DNA of 64,000 nt from Ricinus communis (taxonomy: Eukaryota; Streptophyta; Magnoliopsida; Malpighiales; Euphorbiaceae), in assembly GCF_019578655.1 (NCBI RefSeq), contig NC_063262.1, forward strand, positions 18,297,582 through 18,361,581. The letters are read 5' to 3'. The position numbers were made by a program, and so were the translations under genes. Shown in pieces: positions 49,062-59,844 of this stretch. Positions within the stretch are counted from its first letter, which is position 1. Each line of letters begins with the position of its first letter. The notes below the pieces were generated by a model that saw nothing but the letters and a program-made list of their open reading frames with translations, was not told the origin of the DNA and searched no databases.

Positions 49062-50525
49062 TGATATGCATTATTTTATACATGTTTATATGCCTAATTA
49101 CTTTTAATTTGTGCATACTTATCTTGTTTTATGCCAGAATTACCTGTGTTTTGGTTCCTTTCATGTTTCAGGTGATTATCGATGGACATTATCCGTAGTC
49201 GAGGGAAATACGTGTAAATATGGACCAGAATCCATCAAAATTGAGCAAGGGCTACCATTTCAAGGTTGACCATGACCTGGACTCTAGCCGTGCTGAACCA
49301 TCAACATTTGATCCTCAAGAGTGTCATTTTAGCACAGTTTTCAAGGCCACCACGACCTCTATCACGGCCCGTGATGGCTCAGCACCAGTGAGGGGATGGC
49401 CAGGAAGGAAACCTAATATGTAGGACTTGAAGGTCCAGCACGTCATGGACGATCAGCACAGGCTTGACCACGACCGTGCTGCGATAATTATATAGGCAAA
49501 ATCAATTATTTGGCTAGGGTTCGATTTTCCCACTTGATTTTTCACATACATGCCCGAACCACCCTTTTCCAGACTTTGATATTCGACTTTAGGAGACTAT
49601 TTCGCCTATTGAAGGATGGATTCCATTGGGTTAAACATCGCGTTGAAGATCAAGAGTGGATTTGGAGGCATTCAAGAGGCAATTTAGGGTTCATCATTTA
49701 GATTTGGAGATTTAAGGCTATTCATCTGACTTGAAGAAGAAGGGTGTACATGTTTTCAATTTACTTTTCTATGCTTGTTCCTTTGTGTTACTTATTAGCA
49801 TGAATAGCTATAATTGTTGAACCCATTAGGGTTCCTATGTTGTTGGATTGCATTTTAATGTTTATAAGACTTTGATTATCAATGCTTGTTTTCTTCTTGC
49901 TTTCATTATTAATGAGAAATCATATTATTCATGAGACGTTGTGAGTTATGGTGTTTAGATTGCTTTATGTAATTGAGAAGTTCATTTAGTAATTAGAAAT
50001 TTGAATAGCAAGAACTAATTAATGATCACTTAGAGATAAGGGTAATTGACTAGCCGGATTAAGAATTAACAACTCTTAATAGTAGTGGATTCAATCTTAA
50101 GGCTAACCTAAAATCAATCGTTAGGAAGAGATTCCATCGTTTAGGTTCTTAGGTTTAGGGATTCGATTTTCTCGAGAGGGAAATCAAATTTAATTTAGAA
50201 TTCGCTCACGGGTAATCACAATTAGTAATCAATATAATCTCTACCTTCACTAAAATCCAACTAGCTTAGGTCCCATTGGATTTGCTTTTTCCCTTGATTG
50301 TTTCACAAAATCCTTTCAAACTGTTTGACATTTAGATAATCACTTAGCTTGCATCTAGTTATAGAATAGCAACTTCATCGATTTATCAAGGTTAGATAAC
50401 ATAAGACGCTTCAGTAGTTCTAGGATCACACTTTTCCAAGAATACGAGCTTCATACTTGCCATTAATGCTAGTTTGCATCGATAGGTTCACTGCCTTAGA
50501 TTGGAGCTACATAAATAGCCTATCA
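49062..50525 (+). repeat. 3' LTR of Athila copy 2
   Basis: The 1464-bp LTR starts TGATATGCATT and ends GCCTATCA. It carries the GC-rich palindrome block (49330-49485) and a TATA box with TATAGGC (about 49488-49495). The next bases, GTCAC, could be the target duplication, but the 5' partner is deleted. Confidence 0.9.
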
Positions 50526-50550
50526 GTCACAGAGACTAATGTAGAGAAAG

Positions 50551-50560
50551 GGAGTTGCCA
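50551..50560 (-). other. Primer-binding site of the Tat element
   Basis: The minus strand reads TGGCAACTCC directly inside the LTR end at 50562. Tat/Ogre elements commonly use TGGCGACTCC there. The single change is a transition. Confidence 0.55.
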
Positions 50561-50561
50561 G

Positions 50562-51950
50562 TGGGTAAATCACTAGGATATTTTTTCTAATTGAGTGGCA
50601 TAACTAAATTCTGTAAGGAAGCATTGCCACATCCAGAGACGGATCCGAAAGCCAACATCCTTATTTGTGTATCCCCACTTTCAATTTTATTAATTAATAA
50701 CCTATTTTCTTCGGGTAGGTATCTAGAGTGTTTAAGATTTTTGTATTTAATTTTTAGAAATCCTAGCATGTTTGGATAGAAAGCTTACTGGTCATTCTTT
50801 ACCAAGAACTGTTACCCCTTGAGCTAGGGTTTTCTTTTCTATTTATAAAGAAAGAATGAGGAAATTCTAGAATTCAAGATATACATCACCTTAATTAGTG
50901 AAAATCACCAATAATTATTAAATAATTAAAGAGTTTATCAAAAACTGATAGAAAAATTAAGTTTTCAAAGTGAAATTGAAATAATTAGAAAGCTTAAGGA
51001 CTAAATTGCAAAAATTCTCAAAAGTAGCCAACCTAGAGGCAATCAGCTTTACATATAGCTGGTCGGCTGAGTCGACCGACTCTGTGTAGAGCCACATCCT
51101 GACTGGCTAGTAACATAGATTATTTTATCGTTTTGAGTATTTTTTGACTTTAAATAAAATTATTGAAATAAATTTAGTCCAAATTGATTTTAGAAAATGT
51201 TATTTGTCTTAATCACTTGTATCCCTAGTTAGGGTTTCACCGTCCTTAACTTCTCGAGAGCCAAAAGAAGTAGTAACTTTCTTCATCAGATTTTTCATAA
51301 GGCATAATTGTATTTTTAGTGTCTGAATTTGTTAAGAAGTGACAATCGAGTAGTTGAATTTTTAAAACTAACAATTGAGTATAGCAACCTGTAAAAGAAA
51401 TAAAAAAGTGGTGTTTTTAGCATGTGACTTTTAGGTTTTCCTTAAAATTTTATAGGTATAGATGAGAGAACAAAGATTATTAAATACATTAAAAATAAAA
51501 ATGGATTCATTAGTGATATAGCCTTAGGATAAATTTTATCTCATACAACGATTTTTCTTTAACCTATATTATTTATCAATTTAATAGTCTTAATCTTTAA
51601 TCTCCAATTCATGAATCCTAATATTCATTGTACTACAAAACTCTAATGACTTGGTAAAAAACACATTTGTATGTGATGGACAAGTTTATTATCTTATTAT
51701 TTTTATAACATATCTTTACTACATATCTCTTATTTTCATCTCATTTAACATACACATTGGTATATATAATATGTGACCTGCTAAAAACACAATTTTATTA
51801 TTTTTTTATAGGTTTCCACACTTAATTGTTAGTCTTAAAAGTTCAACCATTCAATTGTTATTTTTTGACAAGTTTTGATACCAAAATAGAATTATCCATT
51901 TTTTTAATTTTTTTTATATCTAGATTTGAGAAATGGGTGCTCAAACGTGG
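50562..51950 (-). repeat. Tat-family LTR (high-coordinate copy), rearranged
   Basis: This matches the LTR at 28791-31030 at 50562-50710 (against 28791-28945) and from 50715 on (against about 30155 and above), so roughly 1.2 kb of the middle is deleted. Bases 50945-51169 are inverted relative to 30483-30731. A MULE-type MITE sits at 51301-51898, after which LTR homology resumes for about 40 bp (CTAGATTTGAGAAATGGG). The end beyond 51950 is lost. Confidence 0.7.
51301..51898. mobile_element. Non-autonomous MULE-type element with long terminal inverted repeats
   Basis: The first and last roughly 125 bp are imperfect reverse complements (for example GTGTTTTTAGCATGTGAC at the left is answered by GTGACCTGCTAAAAACAC at the right). 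The 9-bp flanks ttttcataa (51292-51300) and tttttttaa (51899-51907) match at 7 of 9 positions, the size expected of Mutator-like elements. LTR homology on either side shows it inserted into the Tat LTR. It has no ORF of note. Confidence 0.75.
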
Positions 51951-52337
51951 CTTATATAAGACGTGAAGAAAAAGAAAATGAGTATGACTTGATGGTTGAG
52001 TAAAAAGCAGAGAAAAAGAGTTGATAGGTCTAGGAAAGATAGGGAAAGTTGACACAAATATACAAGACTGGGTGCACGATAAATGAGGAATGGTTGTCAA
52101 GAATCAAATTTGAAATAGGAGTAATTGTTGAGTATTTGAGACTCGTATCCCCATCTCCATTTCAAAAAAGAAAATAGAATCTTTATCTTCTCATTATTTA
52201 ATTATCTCAATCTCTCTTTCTCTCTCTCAAGCCTTATATTTCAAATTCCCTACTTCTCTCTCTCACATATCTCTAAATCCTTAAATCCTTCTTTATGCTA
52301 AACAAGAAAACCTTTCTTCTTCACTCATTTCACACAA
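51951..52337 (+). other. Junction and leader before the copia extra ORF
   Basis: The first part has no match in the window. Bases 52190-52330 are pyrimidine-rich with TCTCTC runs and read like a 5' leader before the ATG at 52338. Confidence 0.4.
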
Positions 52338-54155
52338 ATGGCCAGAAAAGCAAAAGACTCCAGCACCTCCACTACCTCAACTAAACAATCGAAAACAGAA
52401 AAGAAATCTCAAGCTCTTAAGATCTCCATCTGTGCATACAAGTATTAGATGGTGTAACCTAGAGTTTTTAATTGGAAGATATTCGGTAATAAGGCTATAA
52501 AGCTTAAGAGTGGGTTGAATTTCAAGGTTGGGTTCTACTTTATTCATAACAAAGAAAAATTTTATGAGGAGCTTACACTCGAGTTCTACAGATCAATCAT
52601 GAAAGTGACAGAAGAGTTAGTTTGGGTGAGTATTAATAACGAGCTAAAGGAAATCACACCAACTTTGATAGAAAATGTTCTGGGTTTACCAGTAGAAAGA
52701 GAAATAATCCTGAATACACCAGCAATAAAGATATTCCAAGATATAACAAGAAGAGATTCATCCAACAGCTAAGAGCCAATCAACCAGCCCCTAGTAAAGA
52801 ATTCTATACTAACAATGGTCTTCATGGTACAATGTTGCCTAAGTTCATACTCAATGTTTTATTCCAGTGATGGGCAGCTTAGACTATATCATTGAACTAG
52901 ATTTAAAAATTAAGTGCCAATAGTTAAGAAATAAAAATTAAACCTCCTTATCTGCTACTGAATGTAATGACAAATTTGAACCCTACTAGTGGAATGCCTT
53001 ACAACATGTACCTTACTATGTTGTTTAAGCACTTTAGTGTTCCTCTTAAAGATAGAACAGGGTTGAAATCAAGTGATGTCTTTGGAAAATTCACTATTAA
53101 CAACAGTAACTATAGAGAAAATGACGAGGTTGATTTGGTTAAAACACAATGAGAAACTCTCGGAGGAGCAGGTGAAGTAAGAAAGAGGAAAACTAGAGCA
53201 AAGAGACATCTAAGTTTAGTAGATGAGGGGTCTAATAATAATAGCAAAAAGATAATGAGGAACATGAGAAAGAGAAATCTGTAGATGAGAAGGAAAAATC
53301 TGACGAAAAGGTTTAAGCATCTGAAGAAGAGAGAAACAAAGAATTGATTGACTTGAATGAGGGCTTTTTGGCCAGACTAGAGCAGTAAGAGTTAGCAGGA
53401 AAATAAACGCTCAAAAAGGTTAAAGAGGAGACTGTTAAGCAATCGTCAGATGCCCAAGAGGAACCAGTTGAAGGAACAAAAAGTCAAACATCTAGCACCG
53501 ATAAGAAATATAATAATGAGGAAGAAAAATCACATGATTCAGAAAAGAGCTCTGATTTGACTGAAAAATAACGAGAAGAAACAGAAAGAAAAAGCAAAGC
53601 AGAGGCAAACGTTCGTATTGCTGTTTCGAGGGACCAGAATTCAATCGGCAATCTATTGAATGAGATTATTGCTGCTCTTAATAGTCATTTGACTACATTG
53701 TCAAACCAACAACTGTGCATGGATCTTGATCCTAGCTCAGATGTCTATCACCTGTTGAAAGAGATCCAACAGAAATAGACTGATTTAGAAAAGACTATTA
53801 GTAACTTTGAAAAGAGCTTAAGAGAAGAGTTTCGACAGTTTAAGTATGTGGTAGCTAAAGGATTTAGAATGAGCATGAAAGCCAGGCATCAATGTGGAAG
53901 GAGATGTCTGACATAAATGAAGGAGTTATGCGCCTCTCATCTCGGACAGAGAAGATATCTATTAAGGAAGCTACCGATGCCGTAAAGAAAAAGATAGGAA
54001 AAGCATATGAAAACGAGAATCTGGTCAACGATGAAGAGAGATAGGGAAAGAAGATTAAGATTGAGATGGTCAAGCTTGTAGAGCAACGGACATAAGAGAA
54101 GGGTGTCAGAAGCGACAAGGTCTCCAAGACCACTAAAAAGGGAAAGCAAGCATAA
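52338..54155 (+). pseudogene. Extra ORF of SIRE-like copia (env-position protein), decayed
   Basis: The ATG at 52338 starts MARKAKDSSTSTTSTKQS. The region 52515-52772 (EELTLEFYRSIMK, LIENVLGLPVE) fits the plant transposon-protein domain seen in ORFs after pol in SIRE-type elements and in some Ty3 elements. The second half (53160-54150) is very rich in Glu and Lys, with heptad-like spacing that suggests coiled coil, and ends KKGKQA. Several stops and shifts occur. It lies directly upstream of a copia polypurine tract and 3' LTR, which supports its place in the copia element. Function is unknown, and no signal peptide or membrane segment is visible. Confidence 0.6.
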
Positions 54156-54682
54156 ATCTGTCTAAGCCCATCTTCCAAGTCTATTACTTCATCTCTTCTT
54201 CTTTTATCTCAAAAGCCTTTTTAAAAATCTTTTTTAACAATTGAACAATCAAAGCCTTTTTAAAAATCCTTCAACAATTTGAACAATCTTGATTTGTGAA
54301 TGCTAAGTATCCTTTTTTCCTGTTGATGATAAAAAGGGAGAGAAATATATGTGCACGGTGGATATGCTCAGGGGGAGCTATCCTGAATTTTTATTGTAGG
54401 GACAAATAGGCATCTGCTCGGGGAGCATGCCTTATAACAACTTGAACAAGTTTGTTTTTAATCCATTGCCAGTGTGCTACGGTTGTTTTATCTTTTATAA
54501 GTCTTACAAATGTGTTGGAATGTTGATATTGGATACATACTTTTGTCTTCAGCTACCTCACTTGTAGGTACAAATATCTAACTATACAGTTAGACTTCTA
54601 CAATATGTAAATTACAAATAATTTGAAGGGTATCCTGCTTTCCAAATTGTCTATTTTTTTGTCATCATCAACAACGGGAGAA
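54156..54682 (+). other. 3' non-coding region and polypurine tract of the copia element
   Basis: The stretch holds a GATAAAAAGGGAGAGAAAT tract near 54327, a CAGGGGGAGC tract near 54370, and finally TCATCATCAACAACGGGAGA at 54663-54682, right before the LTR start. A TTGTCATCATCAAAAAGGGGG-like tract (split here by wording) is typical of the end of SIRE/Tork-type copia elements. Confidence 0.65.
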
Positions 54683-56826
54683 TGTTAGCTTAAAAAGCTA
54701 ATAATCTAGATTTTGATGATAACAAAACATTACATATTTTTATACTATATATATGAATATCTAATAGTGCAGGTACATAGTAGATTTAATCAGATGATTA
54801 GCAAAGTAGAAAGTTTCATCAGACATCTACTTTAATCAAAGGAAAAAAAAGATGCCTGAACAGAAGTCTATGTGTCAACAATCTCCATTTAGAAATATGT
54901 AGTCTTATATATCTTGTTAAATGGATCAATCTGCTTTTGCAAATTGAGTTTCTTGCACACCTACAATTTCAAATCTTCTTTTGATTAAGTCATGAAAAAA
55001 TTTATTTGATTTTCCAAAATGAGTTAGAAAGTAAAAATTCTAATTCCTTTAATATTATATTTTTGAGATATCTATTTTGGATTAGACATTCATTCAATAC
55101 TTTTAAGGTATCTATCTGTTATCTAGTCTAACACATCATTTTTCAAGCACTTACATTTTCCTCACATGTGTCTAAATGGATAATTTTTAATAGGTGAAGT
55201 AAAAGCAACCTCACAGTGTCAACTTTAGTTGTCTGCTACAGTAATAGACTTTTTCTGATAACTTCCATTGACTATTGACAAAAAGCTGTAAAGTGTGTCA
55301 GATGTCTAAATCAGCAGCTGTAAAGTTCTTTAAAGTAAATTTTAAAAAGATTTCTTTATGCATATATCTAAACTCTTTAAGAAATGTCTCTAACAACTAC
55401 TTTTTTTCATTGCTCTATATATAAAAGGCTTCACCTACTAAATCAATAAAGAAAATTAGCATTTGTGCTCTGAAACTCTTAAGAATTGAATTTATCACTC
55501 TTCATCTTCATCTTCTATTTTTGGGTATTTGCATTTATGATATTCCAAAGCGAGTTTTCCTTGCATTAAAATTGCATATAATCCGTATAGGAGGAAGAGG
55601 AGGGGAAGCATTGGTTGGAAGCCAAGCCCGATCATTTAGCTTTCCTTTCGACAAGAGAGTTCAAGTTCAAGCAGGACAGAGGTCTCACTCTACTTCAAAT
55701 ATGACATAGCTTTGCGAAAGGTACGCCCAATGAAAATAGAGTTACAAGTTCTAGGGCGAAGGACTCTGATCCTGGGTTTTTGAACATCAAGCTTGTGAAC
55801 AGGCCTCTCTCTTCCTTCTTGCTTCATACCAGCTATTGTGACCCAATTAACTTAAGAAACCAGCCAAGCAATGGCCCTACGGACCCTCTGCCATCCATTA
55901 CAGTAGAGCCGTTTCATGAGCGGGGGGGCCAAGCGCACTTCTTTGAATCGAACGTTGAATTCAATCTCTTTCTTTTTTAGATATTAAAAAAAAAAACTAA
56001 TTTCATCAGTTAAGAGCGTAGCAAGAAGCCCCAAATTCTTGATTTGACCAATAAAGACTGCACTGCTTTGGGCCCAGGAAATGAAGGGAATGAGCCTGAA
56101 CTTTCAAAAGAGAAAATCTCTTGTAAGGTTTCTAAGCACCTCATGTTAAAGCTTGTGGTTTGTAAAGTAACATAACCTCCTTTCTAAAAGTCTATGAGAG
56201 GTCCATTTGCACCTAAGAAAGCAAGTAAGAGGTTGACACAAATCTAATAACTTTTGTGGGTTAGTCAGAGAGGAGATATCTAAGATTCTATAAGGTGTCT
56301 TAGTATCAAAACTTTGTAAGGCTTAATCTCTAACCATTAATAGAGTCAAATAATAGAGACAATCTTAAAGTGCAATCCTTAAGAACTAAATGTAGGTCTT
56401 AGTACCGAACTAGGATAAACCTTGGTGTTGATCTTTATTAACTTGCAATCCATCAGATTTTTAATATTGTTATATACTTTTTTAATTCTCTATTACATCT
56501 TAAAAAAATGAAAATCTATTATTTAAATATCTAACTGTTTTCAAAAGAAACATCAGATAGCTTTCTTATTGCGTCCTATTACTCATATAATTTGCAAGAG
56601 CTTACAAGTTACAACAGTTGAGGTATCAGTTGAAATAACTGACTTATTGTTGTAAGTACCTAACAGGAGGCTTTTTGAGCTTAGTTAGATATCAGTTAGC
56701 TTCAGGTTCATAATAGAAATCATGCAGAACTATCTTATAAGCATTTGATAAATTAGTAAAGAATCTAAACTAAAAAAAAATTAAAAATTTTAATTCTCTT
56801 TTTGAATATCTATTCCGCACTTTTAT
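54683..56826 (+). repeat. 3' LTR of SIRE-like copia, with an insertion
   Basis: The LTR begins TGTTAGCTTAAAAAGC and is homologous to 21971-23508 from about 54800 on, ending near 56826 (CACTTTTA against CACTTTCA). A 523-bp foreign segment (55578-56100) takes the place of about 48 bp of LTR. Without it the LTR is about 1.6 kb. Confidence 0.82.
55578..56100. other. Organelle-like DNA inserted in the copia LTR (probable NUMT)
   Basis: Bases 55578-56100 interrupt the LTR: the left flank ends AAAATTGCAT as at 22742, and the right flank resumes CTTTCAAAAGAGAAAATCTC as at 22791. The insert is near balanced in GC, unlike the surrounding AT-rich DNA, with words common in plant mitochondrial DNA (AAGAAGCCCC, GGAATGAGCC) and a run of seven or more G at 55921. 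I do not recognise a specific organelle gene. The foreign nature is clear; mitochondrial origin is inferred. Confidence 0.6.
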
Positions 56827-57370
56827 AAATATATATATATATATCAGTGACAGGACTAATGAGTTTTTCTTTGAAAGGATAAAGAATACTATTTTCTTTG
56901 CAATAAATCTGAAACCAATCAAAAATCTGATTTGGATTCTGTTTTGTATGCAAAATTGGTAGTATCTTTCTTGGATACTGTATTTTTCTTGTAGAAAATA
57001 TTTAAAAAATTAAAATTTTTGGCATGGTTTTTCTTTGAATAGAAATCTTCATGTAAAAGCTTTTTATTGATTTGAAAATCTTTTGAAATCATGTTGATTT
57101 CTGCTTCTAGATTTTGAGTTATTGCAGCAGTAGCAAAAAAGTCGGACCAACCAGAAACTTGTTAGTCTTCTCCTTTTTCCCCTTCTTGGTATCAGAGCCT
57201 ACAGGGTTCCTAGGAAGAGAAGATTATTTGCATATAAGAGATTTTAAAATTATTTTAATATGCATCTTATCTCTAATAAACAAACTTGTCCATTTATGCA
57301 TAATGGTATGTCCCGTCTGATTTAAGGGCAGTAAATCTGGTGGCTTGGTCCACATTTATTTTATTTTAAA
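56827..57370 (+). other. Leader of pararetrovirus-like element with tRNA-Met primer site
   Basis: Bases 57187-57203 read TGGTATCAGAGCCTACA, an exact start of the initiator tRNA-Met primer site used by plant pararetroviruses and copia elements. No LTR precedes it. About 170 bp later comes the ORF with movement-protein similarity, so this is best read as the leader of an endogenous pararetrovirus. Confidence 0.6.
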
Positions 57371-58124
57371 ATGAATTTAGAAACTTTTTTCTGTAGATCT
57401 TCTTCTTTTTCAAACTCTTCTATCTCGGAGTCTTCAAGGTCTAAAGGTTTAGTAAATAGTGAGAAAATCACTATTGAAGATTTTTCAAAGCATATTGATG
57501 ATTGAAAAATACCCAAGATTTAAAAGAAGCAAATCTATGAGTTTTCAAAGTTTCCTCTCTTCAAAACTGATTTTACTATCAAAAGTGAAGAAAGAGATAT
57601 TCAAATTTCAAAGCCTTTTGAAGAAATTTATCTTTTGAATCCAAAGACCCTCCATAAGCATAAAGAAAAAGATTATAAATACATTCATATAGGCCTTATC
57701 CAAGTAGGAATAAAGCACCTTACTAGAGAAGCTTTAGATACTTCCATCTTAGCAGTTCTTAGAGATGCTAGGTTTACAAATTTTTATGATTCTTTATTTT
57801 GAAGAAATTTATCTTTTGAATCCAAAGACCTTCCATAAGCATAAAGAAAAAGATTATAAATACATTCATATAGGCCTTGTCCAAGTAGGAATAAAGCCCC
57901 TTACCAGAGAAGGTCTAGATACTTTCATCTTAGCAGTTCTTAGAGATGCTAGGTTTACAAATTTGTATGATTCTTTATTATGAACTGTTGAGTTAAGCCT
58001 TAATAAAGGACCAATTTCTTTCAATTGTGCCCTAAACATTACAATTTCTTTAAATGACAAAAATATTTTAAAGAGCATTGTTCTTCAAATAAAAACACAT
58101 AATTACAAAATTATTCTATCAGCT
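57371..58124 (+). pseudogene. Endogenous pararetrovirus movement-protein region, broken
   Basis: The ORF opens at 57371 with a Ser-rich start. The region 57600-58110 resembles the viral movement protein family of Caulimoviridae: a YIHIGLIQVG-type strand, an ILAVLRDARF segment with the conserved RD, and a later SLNDKN segment. In living viruses the protein binds plasmodesmata and mediates cell-to-cell spread; here it is a fossil. It has stops at about 57505 and 57520, an internal 181-bp tandem duplication with a stop at its junction, and a further stop near 57980. The frame is cut at about 58124 by a repeat element. Coat, protease and RT regions are not found next to it. Confidence 0.65.
57620..57981. 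repeat. 181-bp tandem duplication inside the movement-protein relic
   Basis: Copies at 57620-57800 and 57801-57981 differ at only a few positions. The junction carries a short identity (TTTTGAAGAA), consistent with slippage or unequal exchange. Confidence 0.92.
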
Positions 58125-58485
58125 CTATTTTAGAATTTTTTCTTAGAAGCTGATAGTTTATTCGACTTTTTATTTATTTAGAAATTATTGTCCTTATTGA
58201 AACTTATTAACAATCACTTACTTTAAATTGATCTCATACAATTGAATTTTTATATTTTAAAATAAATAATTATTATTTTAAAATTATTCTTAATAATTAA
58301 ATAATTATAATATTTAAAATTAAGGTATTTAAAATTAAAATTTTTATTAGTATTTAAATTTAAATTTCTACTTTTAAAAAAATTTATAAATATTTTTAAT
58401 AATAAATACAATTGAGCTAAATAAAATTAACTATAAAATTTTAATTATTATAAGTTATTTTTATTAATTTGTATCATTAAATATA

Positions 58486-58628
58486 GAAAAAATGCTCAAA
58501 TTTGTCCCTCAAGTATAACCTCAGGTACAAATTGGCCCTCTATGTTTTTTTTTAGCCAGTTGCACATAATATCTCGCCAAACAAAGTTCTTAAGCCCCTC
58601 TTTTGACCTGTTAATAACAGAGCTGAAG
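58486..58628. repeat. Left terminal inverted repeat of the Pack-MULE
   Basis: It starts GAAAAAATGCTCAAATTTG and contains GCCAGTTGCACATAATATC and TTAAGCCCCTCTTTTGACC. The reverse complement is at 59704-59844. Confidence 0.92.
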
Positions 58629-58838
58629 AGCTGGTATATATAACGGTTAGTAGGACTCACATGTGGAAATAACTTAATAAAGAAGTGGGACCCGTCTGCT
58701 AGCCACATCTTCTGATAAAAAAATATTTATTGAAAATTGTGGGAGTTACTGTCTAGTCATTGGTCTGAAAACCCTCTCCTCCACGCTCTCCTCCTTTCAA
58801 CTCTTTCGACTTTCTAATGCCTCCACTCTCTCTCCTCC

Positions 58839-59703
58839 ATGAGTGGCGGCAAACTCCATTTCCAAAGTGATCTTGACATCGCTTCCTCTTAGCTCTCAAA
58901 CCACCTTCACAATCTTGATTTGTTGCTAAAATTTGGTGTCCTTGATCAATCCAATGCCATTATTCTCTCGCATCTGGGTCTAGGTTCAACCAGAGAAAAA
59001 CTAGCATTTTTTGTTAGAGATGTTTTTACTAGATTGCAGATCGGTGGGGTTGAGTTTAGAAAGAAAGCATTAGATTCACTTGTTAGAATCCTGAAAGAAG
59101 AAAAATCCACCAGTTTAATTGCGAAAGAGGAAAATATTAGGTATTTAGTTAGTTTAGTTCTGGACTTCAATAACGTGATTCAAGAACAAGCGGTTTTGGC
59201 CACTGAAGCGAGAAAGATTGTGTTTGAATAAGGAGGATTGGGACCATTATTGCGAGTCCTAGATACAGGTTATATGTCATTAAAAAAAAGGTTGTAGTTC
59301 CTGTCGAGACAATTACTTCCGATCCAGATAATGGGTAGGCGGTTTCCGTATACGAAGGTGTTTCAGTGTTGATTGAGGCGTGTCGATCTGGATCGGAGGC
59401 TATTCGAACGCATGCAGTTGGTGCTATTACAGATGTTGCTTGCATTGAGGACATCAAGATGGCTATAGTAGAAGAAGGTGTTGTACCACTTCTTGTTCAT
59501 TTACTTGTTTCGACTAGTGCTACGATTTTAGCGAGAGAAAAGGCAGCGCATTGTGTGTCAATACTAGCTTCTTCAGGCGAGTATTTTCGAGCACTGATAA
59601 TTAAAGAAAGAGGACTACAGAGATTGATGGATTTGATACAAAGTTTGCCCATTTCGGATACAATCGAACACTCAGTTGCATTTAACGGAAGTTTCTTCCT
59701 TCC
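58839..59703 (+). pseudogene. Captured ARM-repeat protein gene fragment, broken
   Basis: From the ATG at 58839 (MSGGKLHFQSDLDIASS) the frame runs through a TAG, then HNLDLLLKFGVLDQSNAIIL, RLQIGGVEFRKKALDSLVRI, and KEENIRYLVSLVLDFNN to a TAA at about 59229. After a frameshift near 59290 it continues EGVSVLIEACRSGSEAIRTH, VEEGVVPLLVHLLVSTSA and SSGEYFRALIIKERGLQRLM to about 59670. These are armadillo repeats of a plant ARM-repeat protein (helical protein-protein interaction scaffold). A Trp codon has become TAG near 59337. The parent gene is elsewhere; about 280 codons were captured, and the fragment is not translatable as a whole. Confidence 0.85.
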
Positions 59704-59844
59704 TTCAGCTCCATCATTAACAGGTCAAAAGAGGGGCTTAAGAACTTCGTTTGGCGAGATATTATGTGCAACTGGCTAAAAAAGATATAGAGGACCAATC
59801 TGTACCTGAGGTTATACTTTAGGGGCAAATTTGAGCCTTTTCCC
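59704..59844. repeat. Right terminal inverted repeat of the Pack-MULE
   Basis: It ends CAAATTTGAGCCTTTTCCC. It matches the left repeat in inverse orientation along its whole length, with about ten differences. Confidence 0.92.

Larger units (their letters stand above)
41012..50525 (+). mobile_element. Athila-type Ty3 retrotransposon, copy 2, lacking pol
   Basis: Two matching LTRs (41012-42375, 49062-50525) flank a 6.7-kb internal region with primer site, gag, protease, and a separate downstream ORF, and a polypurine tract. No reverse transcriptase, RNase H or integrase is recognisable between 45215 and 46040, so the copy is non-autonomous by structure, not only by decay. It is nested in the Tat element. 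The LTRs are roughly nine-tenths identical by eye. The first about 85 bp of the 5' LTR are absent. Confidence 0.88.
28791..51950 (-). mobile_element. Ty3/gypsy Tat/Ogre-type retrotransposon with nested Athila element
   Basis: On the minus strand, an LTR (51950-50562) and primer site are interrupted by the Athila element at 50525-41012. Then come gag (41011-40300), protease, RT, RNase H and integrase (to 36200), a long 3' region with plus-strand ORFs, and an LTR (31030-28791). The Tat leader and gag start are missing at the 41012 junction, where the Athila LTR is also cut, so a deletion there is likely. Assignment to one element rests on matching LTRs and order; it is an inference. Confidence 0.65.
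58486..59844 (+). mobile_element. Pack-MULE: Mutator-like non-autonomous element carrying an ARM-repeat gene fragment
   Basis: Terminal inverted repeats of 143 bp (58486-58628) and 141 bp (59704-59844) are over nine-tenths identical by eye. The element is flanked on both sides by the identical 9-bp ttaaatata (58477-58485 and 59845-59853), the target duplication size of Mutator-like elements. Between the repeats lies a fragment of a plant ARM-repeat gene and no transposase. It is inserted in the repeat copy A, whose sequence continues on both sides. Confidence 0.9.

Noticed and set aside
55521..55980. ORFs in the organelle-like insert as a possible gene
   Set aside because: Short, overlap the insertion boundary, and match no protein I recognise; better explained as non-coding organelle DNA.
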